64,000 nt of DNA, taken from Pelobates cultripes (taxonomy: Eukaryota; Chordata; Amphibia; Anura; Pelobatidae). The number at the start of each line of letters is the position of its first letter. The stretch's first letter is position 1. Below the pieces are notes generated by a model. The model ran no database searches. It was not told the origin of the DNA and saw only the letters and a program-made list of their open reading frames with translations. The translations under genes were made by a program, and so were the position numbers. The stretch lies in assembly GCA_933207985.1 (NCBI GenBank), contig OW240914.1:200992853-201056852 (forward strand), in the 5' to 3' direction. Of the stretch, positions 21,843-33,429 are shown one piece after another.

Positions 21843-22460
21843 CCTCTTTTATTTCATACCTGAATAGTATTGGTGGTCCATGTACTATAGGATGTGTTTC
21901 TATGCTTTTACCACCTGAACCCATAAAGACCATAGATCAAAGAGTAAGCAGAGTGACCATGGTACTCCCCCAGATTGTAATTCTAATGTGCATATTTTAT
22001 CCTAAAGAGATCCTGTCATTAGCCTGCTCCTTGTTGGGAGTAGCAAGACCATTATAAACTAGGATGTGCTATTGCCATGTCCCTAAACTCCACCTCTGAA
22101 GCTCTGGTGGCATTGAATCAGGAACTAAGGTACATAAAGCAACCTTGCAAAACCGTGCTGCTACAGAATATTTTCTTCCAAAGCACAGTTATGGGTTTGT
22201 ACACTGTGAAGGAATGTGCTATATCAATTTGACTGACAATTCTCATCTGTTGGAAATGAAAATGAAGAGCTAGCCAGTGCATAGCATTAAGCACTAAGCA
22301 GGGTATGTAAAGGGGAATATGGTACTGGCTCTCTTCATGGTTACCTGACATGCAATGGCTAAGAGCACTTATAGGAAGGATTATGGACTTGTTATCGTAA
22401 CAATTGCAACAACATGTGCCTCTAATTTGTTTATCTGTATTGCAGGTGGGCCGAATCTTT
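21843..22460. other. No recognisable gene
   Basis: Moderate-AT sequence. The minus-strand frame crossing the gap from 22654 to 22118 has no domain I recognise. Nothing else supported. Confidence 0.6.
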
Positions 22461-22490
22461 AACCCCTTAAGGACACATGACGTGTGACAT
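22461..22490. mobile_element. piggyBac-like MITE left end at gap edge
   Basis: TTAACCCCTTAAGGACACAT matches the left end of the complete MITE at 29758-29827. The rest is lost in the gap that follows. Confidence 0.7.
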
Positions 22491-22590
22491 NNNNNNNNNN
22501 NNNNNNNNNNNNNNNNNNNNNNNNNNNNNNNNNNNNNNNNNNNNNNNNNNNNNNNNNNNNNNNNNNNNNNNNNNNNNNNNNNNNNNNNNN
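22491..22590. other. Assembly gap (100 N)
   Basis: Exactly 100 unknown bases, a conventional placeholder length, so the true size is unknown. Confidence 0.99.
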
Positions 22591-22599
22591 CTTTTTGGC

Positions 22600-23170
22600 C
22601 CAGTAGATCAACAGTATGTCTGGGGGAAGAAGAATTAAAAGTATATGGATTCATTGAAGTATCTGGAAATCCTAGGAGAAAATGTCACGGCATCTGTGAA
22701 GAAGCTGAAGCTTGAGCATCATTGGACCTTCCAACAAGACAATGATCCAGAGCATAGCTCAAATTCCACGAAGGCTTGTTTGCAGAAGAAGTCCTGGACA
22801 ATTCTACAGTGGCAATCACAGTCACCTGATTGGAATCCCATAAAGAATTTCTGGTGGGATTTGAAGAAGGTGGTTGCAGCACGCAAACTGTAGGCCATTG
22901 CTCATGAGAAATGGGCAAAAATTCCTCAGGAACGCTGCTAGAAGCTGCTATGAACTTTGTCATAACAGCATAAGTGTGCTCTACTAAGAGCTAAAGATTC
23001 TTACCATGAAGGGGGTTGAATAATTTTGAGACTGGGGAAGTCATTCTAAGTTGCATTTTCAGTTGAATTTAAAGAAACCCCTTGAAGCATTCATTGTGTT
23101 GAGCTATATCAATTGCTTTTGTTTGATTTGTTAATTGCAAACTACTGAAAGTCTGTAAATTTAACTTAAT
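22600..23170 (+). pseudogene. Tc1-type transposase C-terminus and 3' end
   Basis: After the gap the sequence carries the C-terminal half of a Tc1 transposase: WTFQQDNDPEHSSNS with the second catalytic Asp, then QSQSPDWNPIKNFWWDLKK, where the third acidic residue is Lys (NPIKN instead of NPIEN). A stop follows ARKL at about 22893, although AIAHEKWAKIPQE is still legible after it. The 3' terminal region to about 23170 ('gggggttgaataatttt', 'ttaattgcaaactactgaaa') matches the fragment at 1386-1485. The catalytic change and stops make it inactive. This is a different Tc1 family from 1819-6066. Confidence 0.85.
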
Positions 23171-23236
23171 CATACTTACTCAGAGGTACTCTGTGAATAT
23201 GGATGTGGAGCTCTGCAATCAACTTGAAAGGTGTGC

Positions 23237-24081
23237 TGTCAGGTTTCAAAACTGACATGTAAGACTGTTTCATTTATTACTGGCCCTTTAAGTGAACTTC
23301 ATGATTTTCTCCTCTAGTGGCCTCCATAGCCACTAATCTATTCACTCACCTTAACAACCTCACCTGGATTAACTAATTAGGAGGCTTGATAAGTCTACTC
23401 CCGGCACACAACAGTGCCTTGACATTGAAGTCTATGCTCTGATAAAGAATCTCTGCTCCTGGTAATATCCTGTATTTTATCTACATTATTTCATTCTGTA
23501 GAGAACTTACCTGCAGTGGCTCATCCTGTACTCATCTGCATTTCCACATACTGAAAGGCACTAACCTGCATTACTTCATCCTGAACTTGCCTGAATTACA
23601 TCTTACCGAAAGACTTTCCTTATCAGCTTCCAAGAATCCTGATTTGTGGCGTATTGCCTTCATTGAAGAATCTTAACTGCTTCAATTGCTGCATCACTGC
23701 ATGATCTCGTAAGCAACCTGCATTATATTATTTTGTAATATGCCTACCTGTTTCAACCTCTGCAACTCTGCATGATCTTGTATTGTCTTATCCTAAAATG
23801 ATTTATCTATAACTAGCTTCATTGAAAAGTATCCTGGAAATCTTTAACTACTTGGTATAACTTCAAGCCTGCTTGTATACAAAAGACTTTATTCATTTAC
23901 TTTCTAAAGATCTTGTTTGTGGCAAATTGCCTAAACCCTGTTTTTTCTCACAAAGTATCCTATTTGTGGCAGACTGCCCTTTATTCTTTATTTTCAGTAA
24001 ATATGTTATGTCTAATACGACCAAGTTTTAACCAATAACCTTTGCAATCGTCTCCTCTCTGACCTGCTCAGGAGCATGACA
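23237..24081 (+). mobile_element. Solo LTR, family X
   Basis: It runs from TGTCAGG to CATGACA, flanked by perfect 5-bp duplications TGTGC (23232-23236 and 24082-24086). It is the plus-orientation relative of 7339-8396. No internal retroviral sequence remains, so it arose by LTR-LTR recombination. Confidence 0.9.
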
Positions 24082-27000
24082 TGTGCATTATTGTTTCTAA
24101 GACTAAGGAGTTCTGTGATACATTCATACACCCTCCATATAACTGTAAACCTCTATTGCTTTTGAACTCTGCAATAAACTCAAACATATTGCACACTGCT
24201 GGGAGTTTTATTAAATTGATCAATTTATTAAAATACGGTAGGCAGGATTTTGTTTGCTTCCCTTCCACTTTTGAGTTTCTTTTGTATGGTTGTCCTGAAA
24301 AACTTGAAGACCAATACTGTGTGTGTGTGTGCCCCAAGGCCAGTTTCTTGTGTGTGTGGGCAGCATAATGTGTAAATCCAATGCTGACAACAAAGCATGC
24401 AACCTAACACACTATGCGCATATATGATTGTCCATGCCACACCACAAAATGCTAACCTGTCATAAGGGCATTGTAGCTGTCAGTCAACATTCTATTAAAA
24501 TAGTAGGGCTACAAAATACACAAGCTCACAAGGTAGGGCATGTGAGTGAACACTTTGTTCAGTGCAATGCATGCAGGTCCACTCATATCATAGTCCAATG
24601 CCAGACAGAGCAGTTACTTTCTCTATCTTCTGTAATGTAGCACTGCTAATGAATGTTCACTTAATGGCCGTTTGCCATGTTTCTTATTCGTGTTGTGTTG
24701 AAAATTATTCTATTAGTTACAGAGCAGAAACTGTTGGGGGATTGCAAATAGAATATTTTTATCTAGCTAGTGGTCAGATGAAAGGGGCCATAATGAACAC
24801 CAATCTGTATGACAGACATCACAATGTCTGCTAGTACTCAAGGATTTAAAATTCTAATTTCTGTACGTGGCTCTGTGTTCCTTACTGTGGGAAGTGATTT
24901 GGTACAGACTGTATAACCACAATTACCTAGGAATGTCCTTGGCAATGATAGCATGCTGGTCTCAGTGAGCATACTGAATAAAATACAGCAACTGTGGTTC
25001 AGAGAGATGAAGGGATGTACAGAGACAGAGGGAGAGAAGGGGAGGATCATGACTGGTATGATTGAAGAGTATATCTAAAAGATGGCTATGGAAAGACATG
25101 AGTCTTTTCATGTACCTGTCACTGGATATCTCATCATTCAGAGCTCCAGGCAACTCCTCCCTACCAGCTATCAGCTAAAGCAGAATGGATCTGACATCCA
25201 ATTATTACCCTGTATGTATCTGTACAAAGTCAAGATGTTTGAACCTTAAGGGAGAAAGAAAATTGTATTGTGTCCAGAATTATTGTTCCAAAAACTAAAC
25301 CATTTGTCTTTTTATATAATTCCAATGTTAACTGAATTCATGTATTTTTTTAAAGTATTATTCATTTATTTATAATGCAACTCATCCTCAGTGCTGCTCG
25401 ACAAGCCAGATTACATCTTTACACATACTAAAGCTATAGGAGAGCAGGAATCGAATCATAAATAATCATCAAACGTAAACGAAAATTTCCCTTAAAAAAG
25501 TAACATCAACAGAGCATACAAAACCGTCCAGATGTTATGTCAGAATTTTTAAAATAATATGTGACTGGATTTTTTAAAGCGATACAACATGGCATTGCTC
25601 GTTTAAAAAAAAAAATCACCTGGTGCTAGAGCCCAAAAATAGTGCGGCGATTCCCCCCCCTTCCTAAAGCCCCATTGACACCTATTTATCTTTATTATTA
25701 AAAATGCCCTTTACACCTGGCAGTTAGAATAGAGATGCATACAGACGAAGAGAGGTGAAACAGAAGGGGAGACTTATCAATGGGTTCTGTTTTAAAAAGT
25801 GGTCTAAAGTAATAATGTGGAAATCACTATGAAAAACCAGTTGAATCTGCAGGCACATTTCATTGCTGACTCCTCCCTTTTTAACATTTTGTTTTAGAAC
25901 AGAACTATTTGGAAGCTGCTTTATCGCTTTCAAAGAGATAAAATCTTTACAAAATACTCATAATGTCTGTGTTTGAATTTGAATTAAAATTCCAACACAA
26001 TCCAAATATATCATAAATCAAAGCAGAGACTAGTCTGTCTTATTGGCACATCTAAGGTTTGACAAAAGCTGACACAAGGTAGTTCTTTGTCCACTTTGGT
26101 CAAATCCCAGCAGTAGTTGCAAGCACCAACTGAAGGGATCAGGCATCATCTTGCTCATTACATGCAATCTTTAGAGACAGCCACTGTCTTGTAGGATCCT
26201 CCATATACATCAATGTCTTACTCTTGCAGGTGTGCAAGAGTACAACACTGACATGGCTCCTTGCAGATGAAGTGACAGGAGCTAAAGACAGTCCCCAGTA
26301 AGGAGATGGTGGTGGCCACAAAAGACAGCTTCACGTAAGTATGACTTTCATCCACCGCAACCCTGGGTACCACACCCTAAGTCGATGTGTCACCTCTAGG
26401 GTTCTTTGCAAAATATGAAATGCTCCCCAAAGTGACAGATGTGCTTTGAATTTCACCCAATGTTTTTATTTCGCCTCTTCATACGCAATCTTTGCCCTGA
26501 CTTTCCTTCCCTGAAATTATTAGTCATTTGCTAAATCTTTATGATATATTTAAAAGATAATGGAGCATCTTACCTGTAGCAGAGCTCGGACACTCAGCTA
26601 GGTCCCCTCTTCTGTATCACCAGAGACACAGAGTGTGTATAGCCCCTTCAGAAATACACAAACATTTTAGCAATTCCAAAACTTATTTACACCATTAAAT
26701 AACATAATAATTGTAGATGGGAAAGAGGGCTAACCCAGCAGCCAATCCTGAATACTTCTCTAAAAAAAATACTATATACAATATTAACTAAAAAAGAATT
26801 GGAGCTGAAAGCGCCACCAAAAATAAAGTAAAAAATATTGTGCAAACGTTATAAAGAAACTGTTACCATATACAGCATAATACAGTATGCCCTGGAGTGA
26901 GGAAATCCTCCAATGGATTGTGATAATATGAAATTTGTAAAAACTGAAAAACGCATAGAATTTATATAGTGAAGTATTTTATTTATCATTTTAGAATTCA

Positions 27001-27255
27001 TGAAAGGCTAAAATGCACTCACAGACAACAAGCCAGACAGATAAGAAAGTGTTCAAGCATGCTTTGCCCTCACTGGGCAGCTATAGTTCCGATAGCAGTT
27101 GTCACAGCAGATCCCAATCAGCAAAAGCTCCTCTGGTCTCTGGGTACCTGGTCCTGTAGACTGCTTTCGATTGATTTATAAATCAATAGAGTGTAAAGCT
27201 TTCTCACCTGTCTGCCGTCAGTGCACTCTTTGTCAAAAACTTGTACTTTGACCTT
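24082..27255. other. No supported gene; mostly unassigned sequence
   Basis: Roughly 3.2 kb of mixed AT-rich DNA with a short (GT)n near 24320 and an A-run near 25605. A plus-strand stretch at 26231-26336 is flanked by 'ttactcttgcag' and 'gtaagt', resembling an exon, but no frame through it is recognisable and one has a stop. A degraded repeat with 'gctgaaagcgccacc' lies near 26800. Confidence 0.5.
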
Positions 27256-27299
27256 AAAAAATTAAGAGGTTCTATTTCAACTGTCAAAAGTAAAGACGA

Positions 27300-27923
27300 A
27301 TAAGTCAATGGGACCTGATGGAATACACCCAAAGCTATTAAAAGAGCTTAGTGGTGTACTAGCAAAACCATAACAGACTTATTTAACCAATCATTGTTAA
27401 CAGGAGTAGTCCCAGAAGATTGGAAGTTAGCGAATGTTGTGCCCATTCACAAGAAAGGTAATAGGGAGGAGTCGGGCAACTATAGGCCAGTAAGCCTTAC
27501 TTCAGTAGTGGGAAAAGTAATGGAAACCATGGATAGGATTGTTGAACATCTAAAATCACATGGATTTCAAGATCAGAGACAACATGGGTTTACTTCAGGG
27601 AGATCGTGCCAAACTAATCTTAATGATTTTTTTGATTGGGTAACTAAAATAATAGATCAGGGTGGTGCAGTAGACATTGCTTACCTAGATTTCAGTAAGG
27701 CTTTTGACACTGTTGCACATAGAGGGCTTATCAATAAACTGCAATCTTTAAGTTTGGATTCCAATATTGTTGAATGGGTAAGGCAGTGGCTGAGTTGTAG
27801 TCAATGGCGTTTATTTGAAGCATGGTCTTGTTACCAGTGGGGTACTTCAGGGATCTGTACTTGGACCCATTCTCTTTAATATTTTTATTAGTGATATTGC
27901 AGAAGGTTTTGATGGTAAAGTAT
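27300..27923 (+). pseudogene. CR1 reverse transcriptase, N-terminal part
   Basis: Motifs in order: MGPDGIHP; PEDWKLANVVPIHKKGN; NYRPVSLTSVVGKVME; QHGFTSGRSCQTNL; then AYLDFSKAFDTVAHR, holding the first catalytic Asp. A frame change near 27830 separates this from [18 protein letters not shown]. Another frame break is near 27372. The sequence stops at the solo LTR at 27924 and continues at 28832 with the catalytic box. The family copies its RNA at a nicked target; this copy is dead. Confidence 0.88.
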
Positions 27924-28831
27924 TGTGGCAAACCTAGCCACTTGGACAATATAAAGAGACTGTGCCTTTAAGGGTTGCCTGTATGGTTGTGGGATATGTG
28001 TTTAACTATGTAGAATGTATGCTGGCTGTAATACCCTGTATTTCCTGTATGGGCTATCTTGCGGGCCGTTCGTGAACCGAAATAACCACCATTTAGAGAC
28101 AATGTTGCAATCGGTAATTAGAAGCTCTCCTAGATGGCCGCCGTTCGACTACCGACCAATGCGGCGGTAGGCCATCTTAGATCCTTTGTTCCCTCAGCGG
28201 TGTTTGGTCGTCGAGCGCATGGTACTAAAAATGGCTACTCGACGGCGCGAACACCGCTGAGCTTCCAGGCCGTTTGCGAGTTCCAGGCCGTTCGGTATTA
28301 TGTTCCCTAGACTTCAATCTGTCTTTTGAATATATATTTTAATGAATGTGTTTTTCGTGCGGCGTTCGGTTGTTTTAGCTGGGATCAGAGCGGTAATCTC
28401 ACGAATGATGCGCTCAGACCCCAGCTATCTACCGAATGTCCATTCGTGCAAATAGACTGAATATTCGAAAAGTTGTGTATTTTAATATAAATTGCCAGTT
28501 CTGCTGCACGGAGGGATAATCCACTTAACGGTACATTCCAGTGGGAGGATCCCTCTTGTGCAGCAGTGCCTGATGGGAGAAAGGCTCTGTAATGTAAGTT
28601 CCCCACGTAGTCCACTCTGGGAATGCCCCTGGGATGGGACTCAGGAAACCCCTTGCATGGGGAATTGTATAAATTGTGGAGCCTGTGAATAAAGTCTTCA
28701 GTTGACTCTCAGAACTGTGTTTCGTCCGGTTACTGGGAGATTGGGGATATTGCCTTGCTTTTCAGCGCTTGACTGTGGATTACTTCCTGAACCAGCGGAA
28801 TTCGTGGATTTAATACTGGCGATCTACTACA
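27924..28831 (+). mobile_element. Solo LTR of the Gmr1-type element
   Basis: TGTGGCAAACC...CTACTACA, flanked by perfect 5-bp duplications AGTAT (27919-27923 and 28832-28836). It aligns along its length with the LTRs at 39214-40229 and 44807-45822, but is about 100 bp shorter and clearly more diverged, so it is an older or different subfamily member. Confidence 0.92.
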
Positions 28832-29394
28832 AGTATGTCTTTTTGCTGATGATACTAAGATATGTAACAGGGTTGATGTTCCAGGAGGGATAAGCCAAAT
28901 GGCAAATGATTTAGGTAAACTAGAAAAATGGTCAGAGCTGTGGCAACTGACATTTAATGTGGATAAGTACAAGATAATGTATCTTGGACGTAAAAACCCA
29001 AGGGCAGAGTATATAATATTTCATAGAGTCCTAACCTCAACATCTGAGGAAAGGGAATTAGGGGTAATTATTTCAGATGACTTAAAGATAGGAGGCAGAC
29101 AATGTAATAGAGCAGCAGGAAATGCTCGCAGAATGCTTGGTTGTATAGTATTAGAAGTAGAAAGAGGGAGGTGCTCATACCATTGTACAGAACACTGGTA
29201 TTCTGGAGTCCGTATCTCCAAAACGATATTGATACTTTGAAGAGGGTTCAGAGAAGGGCTACTAAACTGGTTAATTGATTACAGGATAAAACTTACCAGG
29301 AAAGGTTAAAGGATCTTAACATGTATAGCTTGGAGGAAAGACGAGACGGGGGGGATATGATAAAAACATTTAAATACATAAAGGGAATCAACAC
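28832..29394 (+). pseudogene. CR1 reverse transcriptase, C-terminal part
   Basis: It opens with the catalytic box FADDTKI (the YADD equivalent), then LGKLEKWSELWQLTFNVDK, MYLGRKNP, ERELGVIISDDLK and NARRMLGC. After a frame change at about 29200 it reads LKRVQRRATKLVN and [21 protein letters not shown]. It is interrupted at 29394 by the inserted LINE copy B. Confidence 0.85.
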
Positions 29395-30083
29395 CTGTTC
29401 TAAAGAAGGATATCATGGCACTAGAAAAAGTGCAGAGACAAGCTACAAAATTGATAAAAGGAATGGAGCATTTTAGTTACGAAGAAAGGTTAAAAAATTC
29501 AAATCTCTTTAGTTTGGAAAAAAGGTGCCTCAGAGGGGATATGATACAATTATACAAATATACTCGGGGCCAGTACAAACCATTATCTGGTTCATAACAG
29601 ATAAACAGGGCTATACATAGGACACAAGGTCACACATTTAGGCTGGAAGAAAGGAGATTTCATCTAATGCAAAGAAAATGTTTTTTTTACAGTAAGAGTA
29701 ATAAGGATATGGAATTATCTGCCTGAAGAGGTGGTTTTATCAGAGTTCATACAGATGTTAACCCTTAAGGACACGTGACATGTCATGATTCCCTTTTGTT
29801 CCAGAAGTTTGGTCCTTAAGGGGTTAAACTGCAATTGGATAAATACTTGCAAAAACTTTACATACAGGGATACCATTTCTAGCTAGTGGGGTAATAGCTG
29901 CTTGATCCAAGGAGACATCTGACTGCTATTTTGGAGTCAAGAAGGGATTTTTTCCTAGTTTGTTGCAAAATTGGAAGCGCTTCAGACTAGGTTTTTTACC
30001 TTCTTTTGGATCAACAGCAAAAACATATGTGAGGTAGGCTGAACTTGATGGACGCAAGTCTCTTTTCAGCTATGTAACTATGT
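29395..30083 (+). mobile_element. Second CR1/L2-type LINE copy (B) inserted in copy A
   Basis: Flanked by AACAC (29390-29394 and 30084-30088). The copy A frame continues across it as [16 protein letters not shown]. Copy B begins inside its own C-terminal domain ([20 protein letters not shown]), is homologous to the piece of A immediately before it, and ends in a different 3' region ('cttttggatcaacagcaaaa', 'gctatgtaactatgtaac'). It is therefore a separate 5'-truncated insertion, not a tandem duplication. It carries the 62-bp MITE at 29762-29823. Confidence 0.85.
29762..29823. mobile_element. 62-bp piggyBac-like MITE
   Basis: CCCTTAAGGAC...GTCCTTAAGGGG between TTAA duplications (29758-29761 and 29824-29827). 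The LINE frame reads through an empty site as HTDVKLQLDKY. TTAA plus CCC/GGG ends is the piggyBac pattern. Members of the same group flank or end at 1328 and 22461. Confidence 0.9.
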
Positions 30084-30188
30084 AACACAGTAAATGAGGA
30101 GACTATATTTAAAAGAAGAAAAACTACCACAACAAGAGGACATAATCTTAAATTTGAGGGGCAAAGGTTTAAAAATAATATCAGGAAG

Positions 30189-30679
30189 CCTAGCTGGACT
30201 AGTAAAAAAATTTGTCCCGGGCATGTTTTAATCACAGCAGCCCACTCAAAAGGGGACAGGGCCAGATAGGGTGTGTTTTGTCATCTCCAATGACAAGCAT
30301 GCCCCATCTCAAAGTGAGCATGTTGGTTCAATGCTCTTCTGGGGCAGACCATGCGCAGAGCTCTGCTGAAGAGCTCTAGCATGAGAAAAAGGCCCTGTAT
30401 TTGTTCTGCACAGTGCAAGCAAATGTAATAACAGGATTGCGTTGTGTTTGCTTCAAACGTGTCTCTGGTGTCTCCATAAATGGGATACTTGGAGACAAAT
30501 ATGCCAGGAAAGAGTACAGTGCATGTGCTTGGTGCCTGCTCGTGGGATTGCGTTTGCGTAGTGTGAGCTGATTGTGGTGTGGTATTGTATTAATAGGTTG
30601 GTTTCAGTCATGTCGTGTTTGTGGTGTAATGTAATGTGTGTGTCTAGGTGCTGTAGCGAGTGTGTGCATACGGGCTGTA

Positions 30680-30710
<31 letters not shown>

Positions 30711-31709
30711 GGTAATGTAGCATCTGTAAGGGTTGTAGCGAGTGTGTGTTTAGGAAATGTAATATGTGTTTGATAACAAGGAATCTAGTGTGTGCATAGG
30801 GGATCCAGAGTGTGTATGTCAGAAATGTAGTGTCTGTGTAGGGGATCTAGTGTGGGTTTTGAAGGACCCAGAGTGTGTATAGGAGATCTAGTGAGTGTGT
30901 GTGTGTGTGTGTGTGTGTAGAGGACTCAGAATGTATAAAAGGATCCAGAGTTGGGTAAGGGATCTAGTGTGTGCCTGGAATGTAATGTGTTTAGGGGTGC
31001 AGTTGTGTGTGAGGGGTTCTGTAGTGTTTATACATATATGTTTAGAAATATTGTGTGAGTGGTGCAGTGTGTTGGGCTGCTGTGTGTGTGTGTGAAGGGT
31101 GTATGTATGAGGGGTGTTGTGTGTGTGTGTGCGCGAGGGTCCTGTGTGTGAGGTATGCAGTATGTGTGTGAGGGTGCTGTGTGTGTGTGTGAGGGGTGGA
31201 GTGTGTGTGGGTGCTGTGTCAGGGTGATGTTTGAGGCTGGTGTGTGTGAGATAGAGGGGGTGCGGTGTGTGTGTGTCTGTGTGTTAGGGTGCTGTGTGAG
31301 TGAGTGAGGGTGCTGTGTGTGTTTGGAGGGTTTGTGAGTATGGGGGAGGCAGGTTAATGCCAATATATATGTACTTAAAAAATAATAATAATAATAATAA
31401 TAAAAAACAAGCATTATATCCCCCCTCCCTTCTTACCTTATGCCTATGAGGGGGGACCGTACTGCCATTCCTGGTGGTCCTAACGGTGAGTGAACTCTTG
31501 CAATGCTCTGGATCACACGAGAGGAACCCGGCCAGCGGCCGCCTTTCACTGCTTGCAGGCCGGTAAGGGAGATTACTCAGGAATACTCAGATAGCACGGG
31601 CCCTGCATGGACTGACCGGGGAGATCTTGTGGCCTTCCCTGCCGGCCTCGGCCCATGGACATCGCAGCCGGGCATTTGCCTGGTGTGCCCGATGGCCAGT
31701 CCGGGCCTG
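30189..31709. mobile_element. Non-autonomous hAT element (1.52 kb)
   Basis: Perfect 8-bp duplications TCAGGAAG (30181-30188 and 31710-31717). The right end CCAGTCCGGGCCTG is close to the ends of the hAT at 3267-5104; the left end (CCTAGCTGGACTAG) has diverged. The LINE frame continues across it as NNIRK|YYFTKRVMDACNSL. The interior is mainly GT-rich microsatellite (30655-31335) and a GC-rich right arm. No transposase. Confidence 0.9.
30655..31335. repeat. GT-rich microsatellite block
   Basis: (GT)n of varying length mixed with 'aggggatctagtgtgt' and 'gagggtgctgtgtgtg' units, inside the hAT at 30189-31709. Confidence 0.88.
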
Positions 31710-31717
31710 TCAGGAAG

Positions 31718-31940
31718 TATTACTTTACTAAGAGGGTGATGGATGCATGTAATAGCCTTCCAACTGAAGTGGTAGAGGTTAACACAGTGAAGGAGTTTAA
31801 GCATGTGTGGGATAAGCATAAGGCAATCCTAGCTATAAGATAAGGCCAGGGACTAATGAAAGTATTTAAAAAAATTGGGCAGACTAGATGGGCCGAATGG
31901 TTCTTATCTGTCGTCACATACTTTGTTTCTATGTAACAAA
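31718..31940 (+). pseudogene. CR1 copy A, C-terminal end and 3' region
   Basis: It reads YYFTKRVMDACNSLPTEVVE and HVWDKHKAILAIR to a stop at about 31841, then the short conserved 3' region with 'gcagactagatgggccgaat', ending 'ttctatgtaac'. The same terminal sequence in reverse begins at 63967. Confidence 0.88.
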
Positions 31941-33400
31941 AGTGTAAGGGAAGAAACATCAGCCGAAACTTCTTGAAGGGTGAACAAAGAGGGTATTATT
32001 GTCACAGCACATGTATATTTATATGGTTTATAATACATATTCATCCTTCTAGAGATGTTCATAATAACAAAGGACAATTCCATCCCCATTGTCACCAAGT
32101 ATAGGGCTGATTTTAGCAGCCCACCTGCATAGGCCCTTTCCAGCTATGGCGCCGGGAGAGCACTTCTCCAAAAGCCCCTTTCCCAACAAACCAATATATC
32201 CCTGGATAGCTCATCTCTGAAGCTACCCTCTGTCCAAAGAGCAACCTTATAGTCTGTGCTGTGTGATCACCAACCAGTTAAAGTTTTGACAGGCCATGGT
32301 TGAGTTTCGATCTGGGATATAGTTTCAGAGGTCCGACCTTCTTCCTCTGTTGCACTCACCAATTCTTTAATAGAATATTAGAGGACCAGGTGGCTCTGGC
32401 CTTGGGCGCCTTCTATGTGAAGTTGGGGCCAGGGAAAGGCAACACAGTACTTTATTTTGTAGAAAAGAGAGCTTTTGTCAAATTAATAATGAAAACTTTA
32501 ACATACAAAGAACAGATATAAATCGTAGATGATTTTCAATGCATTATTCAATTATGTAATTTATCGAGAACAGTTCTCCTTTAACAGATGATAAAGCAGG
32601 ATGTGGGTTTATGTTTGTGTGAATGTACATTTGCATGCTAACATCACTGGTTCCTGTATGCTCTTGTCTACCATGGCCCTTGTTAATTTCTCTGCATACT
32701 TAATTAGAATATTTATATCCAACCTTCTTTTTACCACTGTTTGATTTCAGGGTTCCCTATCTTTCTCCTATCTCATTCTACGTTAGTTTAGATCATTACT
32801 ATTGTTTGAAACCATGTTTACTAAGTAGAAAGAGGTTTGTAATATAATACCTTAGCTGTGATTCTATGTATTTATTTTTCTAAATAATATTCCATAACAC
32901 TATTATTAGTGCTTCAATAGCCTTTGTTGCCCACTTGCCATCTTCTGCACGAAAATTGTGTCTCTCGTTGACTCAATATGCAGATACTAAATGGTCAACA
33001 CCATAGATATTAGACTTGTGTATGTTACTGAGCTGTGATTTTGCTAAACTGGGCCAATCGGCAGTTTTTCTTTGCAGAATTCTGTATCTACATAGTACTA
33101 TATGGATGTATAACCGAGCAAATGACTAGCGCATGTTCTTTTGATTCAGTATTTGGAGTTCTGCCTGTGGCACCGAAGAAAAAGATGATTGATAGCTAAG
33201 GGACAGTCATTAAATGTTGATTGTATTCACAGATCAAGTGAGAAGTTACCAATAGAGGTAAACAGGATGAGCAGTAAAATAAATGTATACAATATATAAA
33301 TCTAGATTTTTTTTTTGATTTTTTTTTTACTACTTTACCTCTCTTCCCCTCTCTTTGTTACCTTTTCCTCACTTTATCTGTGAACCAAATGGCGGGAATC
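31941..33400. other. No recognisable gene
   Basis: Mixed sequence. The plus-strand frame at 32300-32521 ('FNRILEDQVALALGAFYVKL') has no family I can name. A T-run is present at 33310-33330. Nothing else supported. Confidence 0.5.
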
Positions 33401-33429
33401 TTTTACTACACTAAAAAATATATCAAGGA

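Larger units (their letters stand above)
27256..31940 (+). mobile_element. CR1-type LINE (copy A) with nested insertions
   Basis: The element starts inside the reverse transcriptase (NKSMGPDGIHPKLLKEL near 27305) and is 5'-truncated. Its 3' end carries 'gatgggccgaatggttctta' and ends 'tttctatgtaac' at about 31940. Three insertions split it: a solo LTR (27924-28831), a second LINE copy (29395-30083) and a hAT (30189-31709). Removing them leaves one continuous order of CR1 reverse transcriptase and C-terminal motifs. Confidence 0.88.

Noticed and set aside
26231..26336. Exon-like stretch between 'ttgcag' and 'gtaagt'
   Set aside because: Splice-like flanks alone are common by chance. One frame has a stop, none is recognisable, and no neighbouring exon was found.
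29228..29600. Tandem duplication of the CR1 C-terminal region
   Set aside because: The two pieces differ clearly, have different 3' regions, and the second is flanked by AACAC duplications with the first frame continuing after it.
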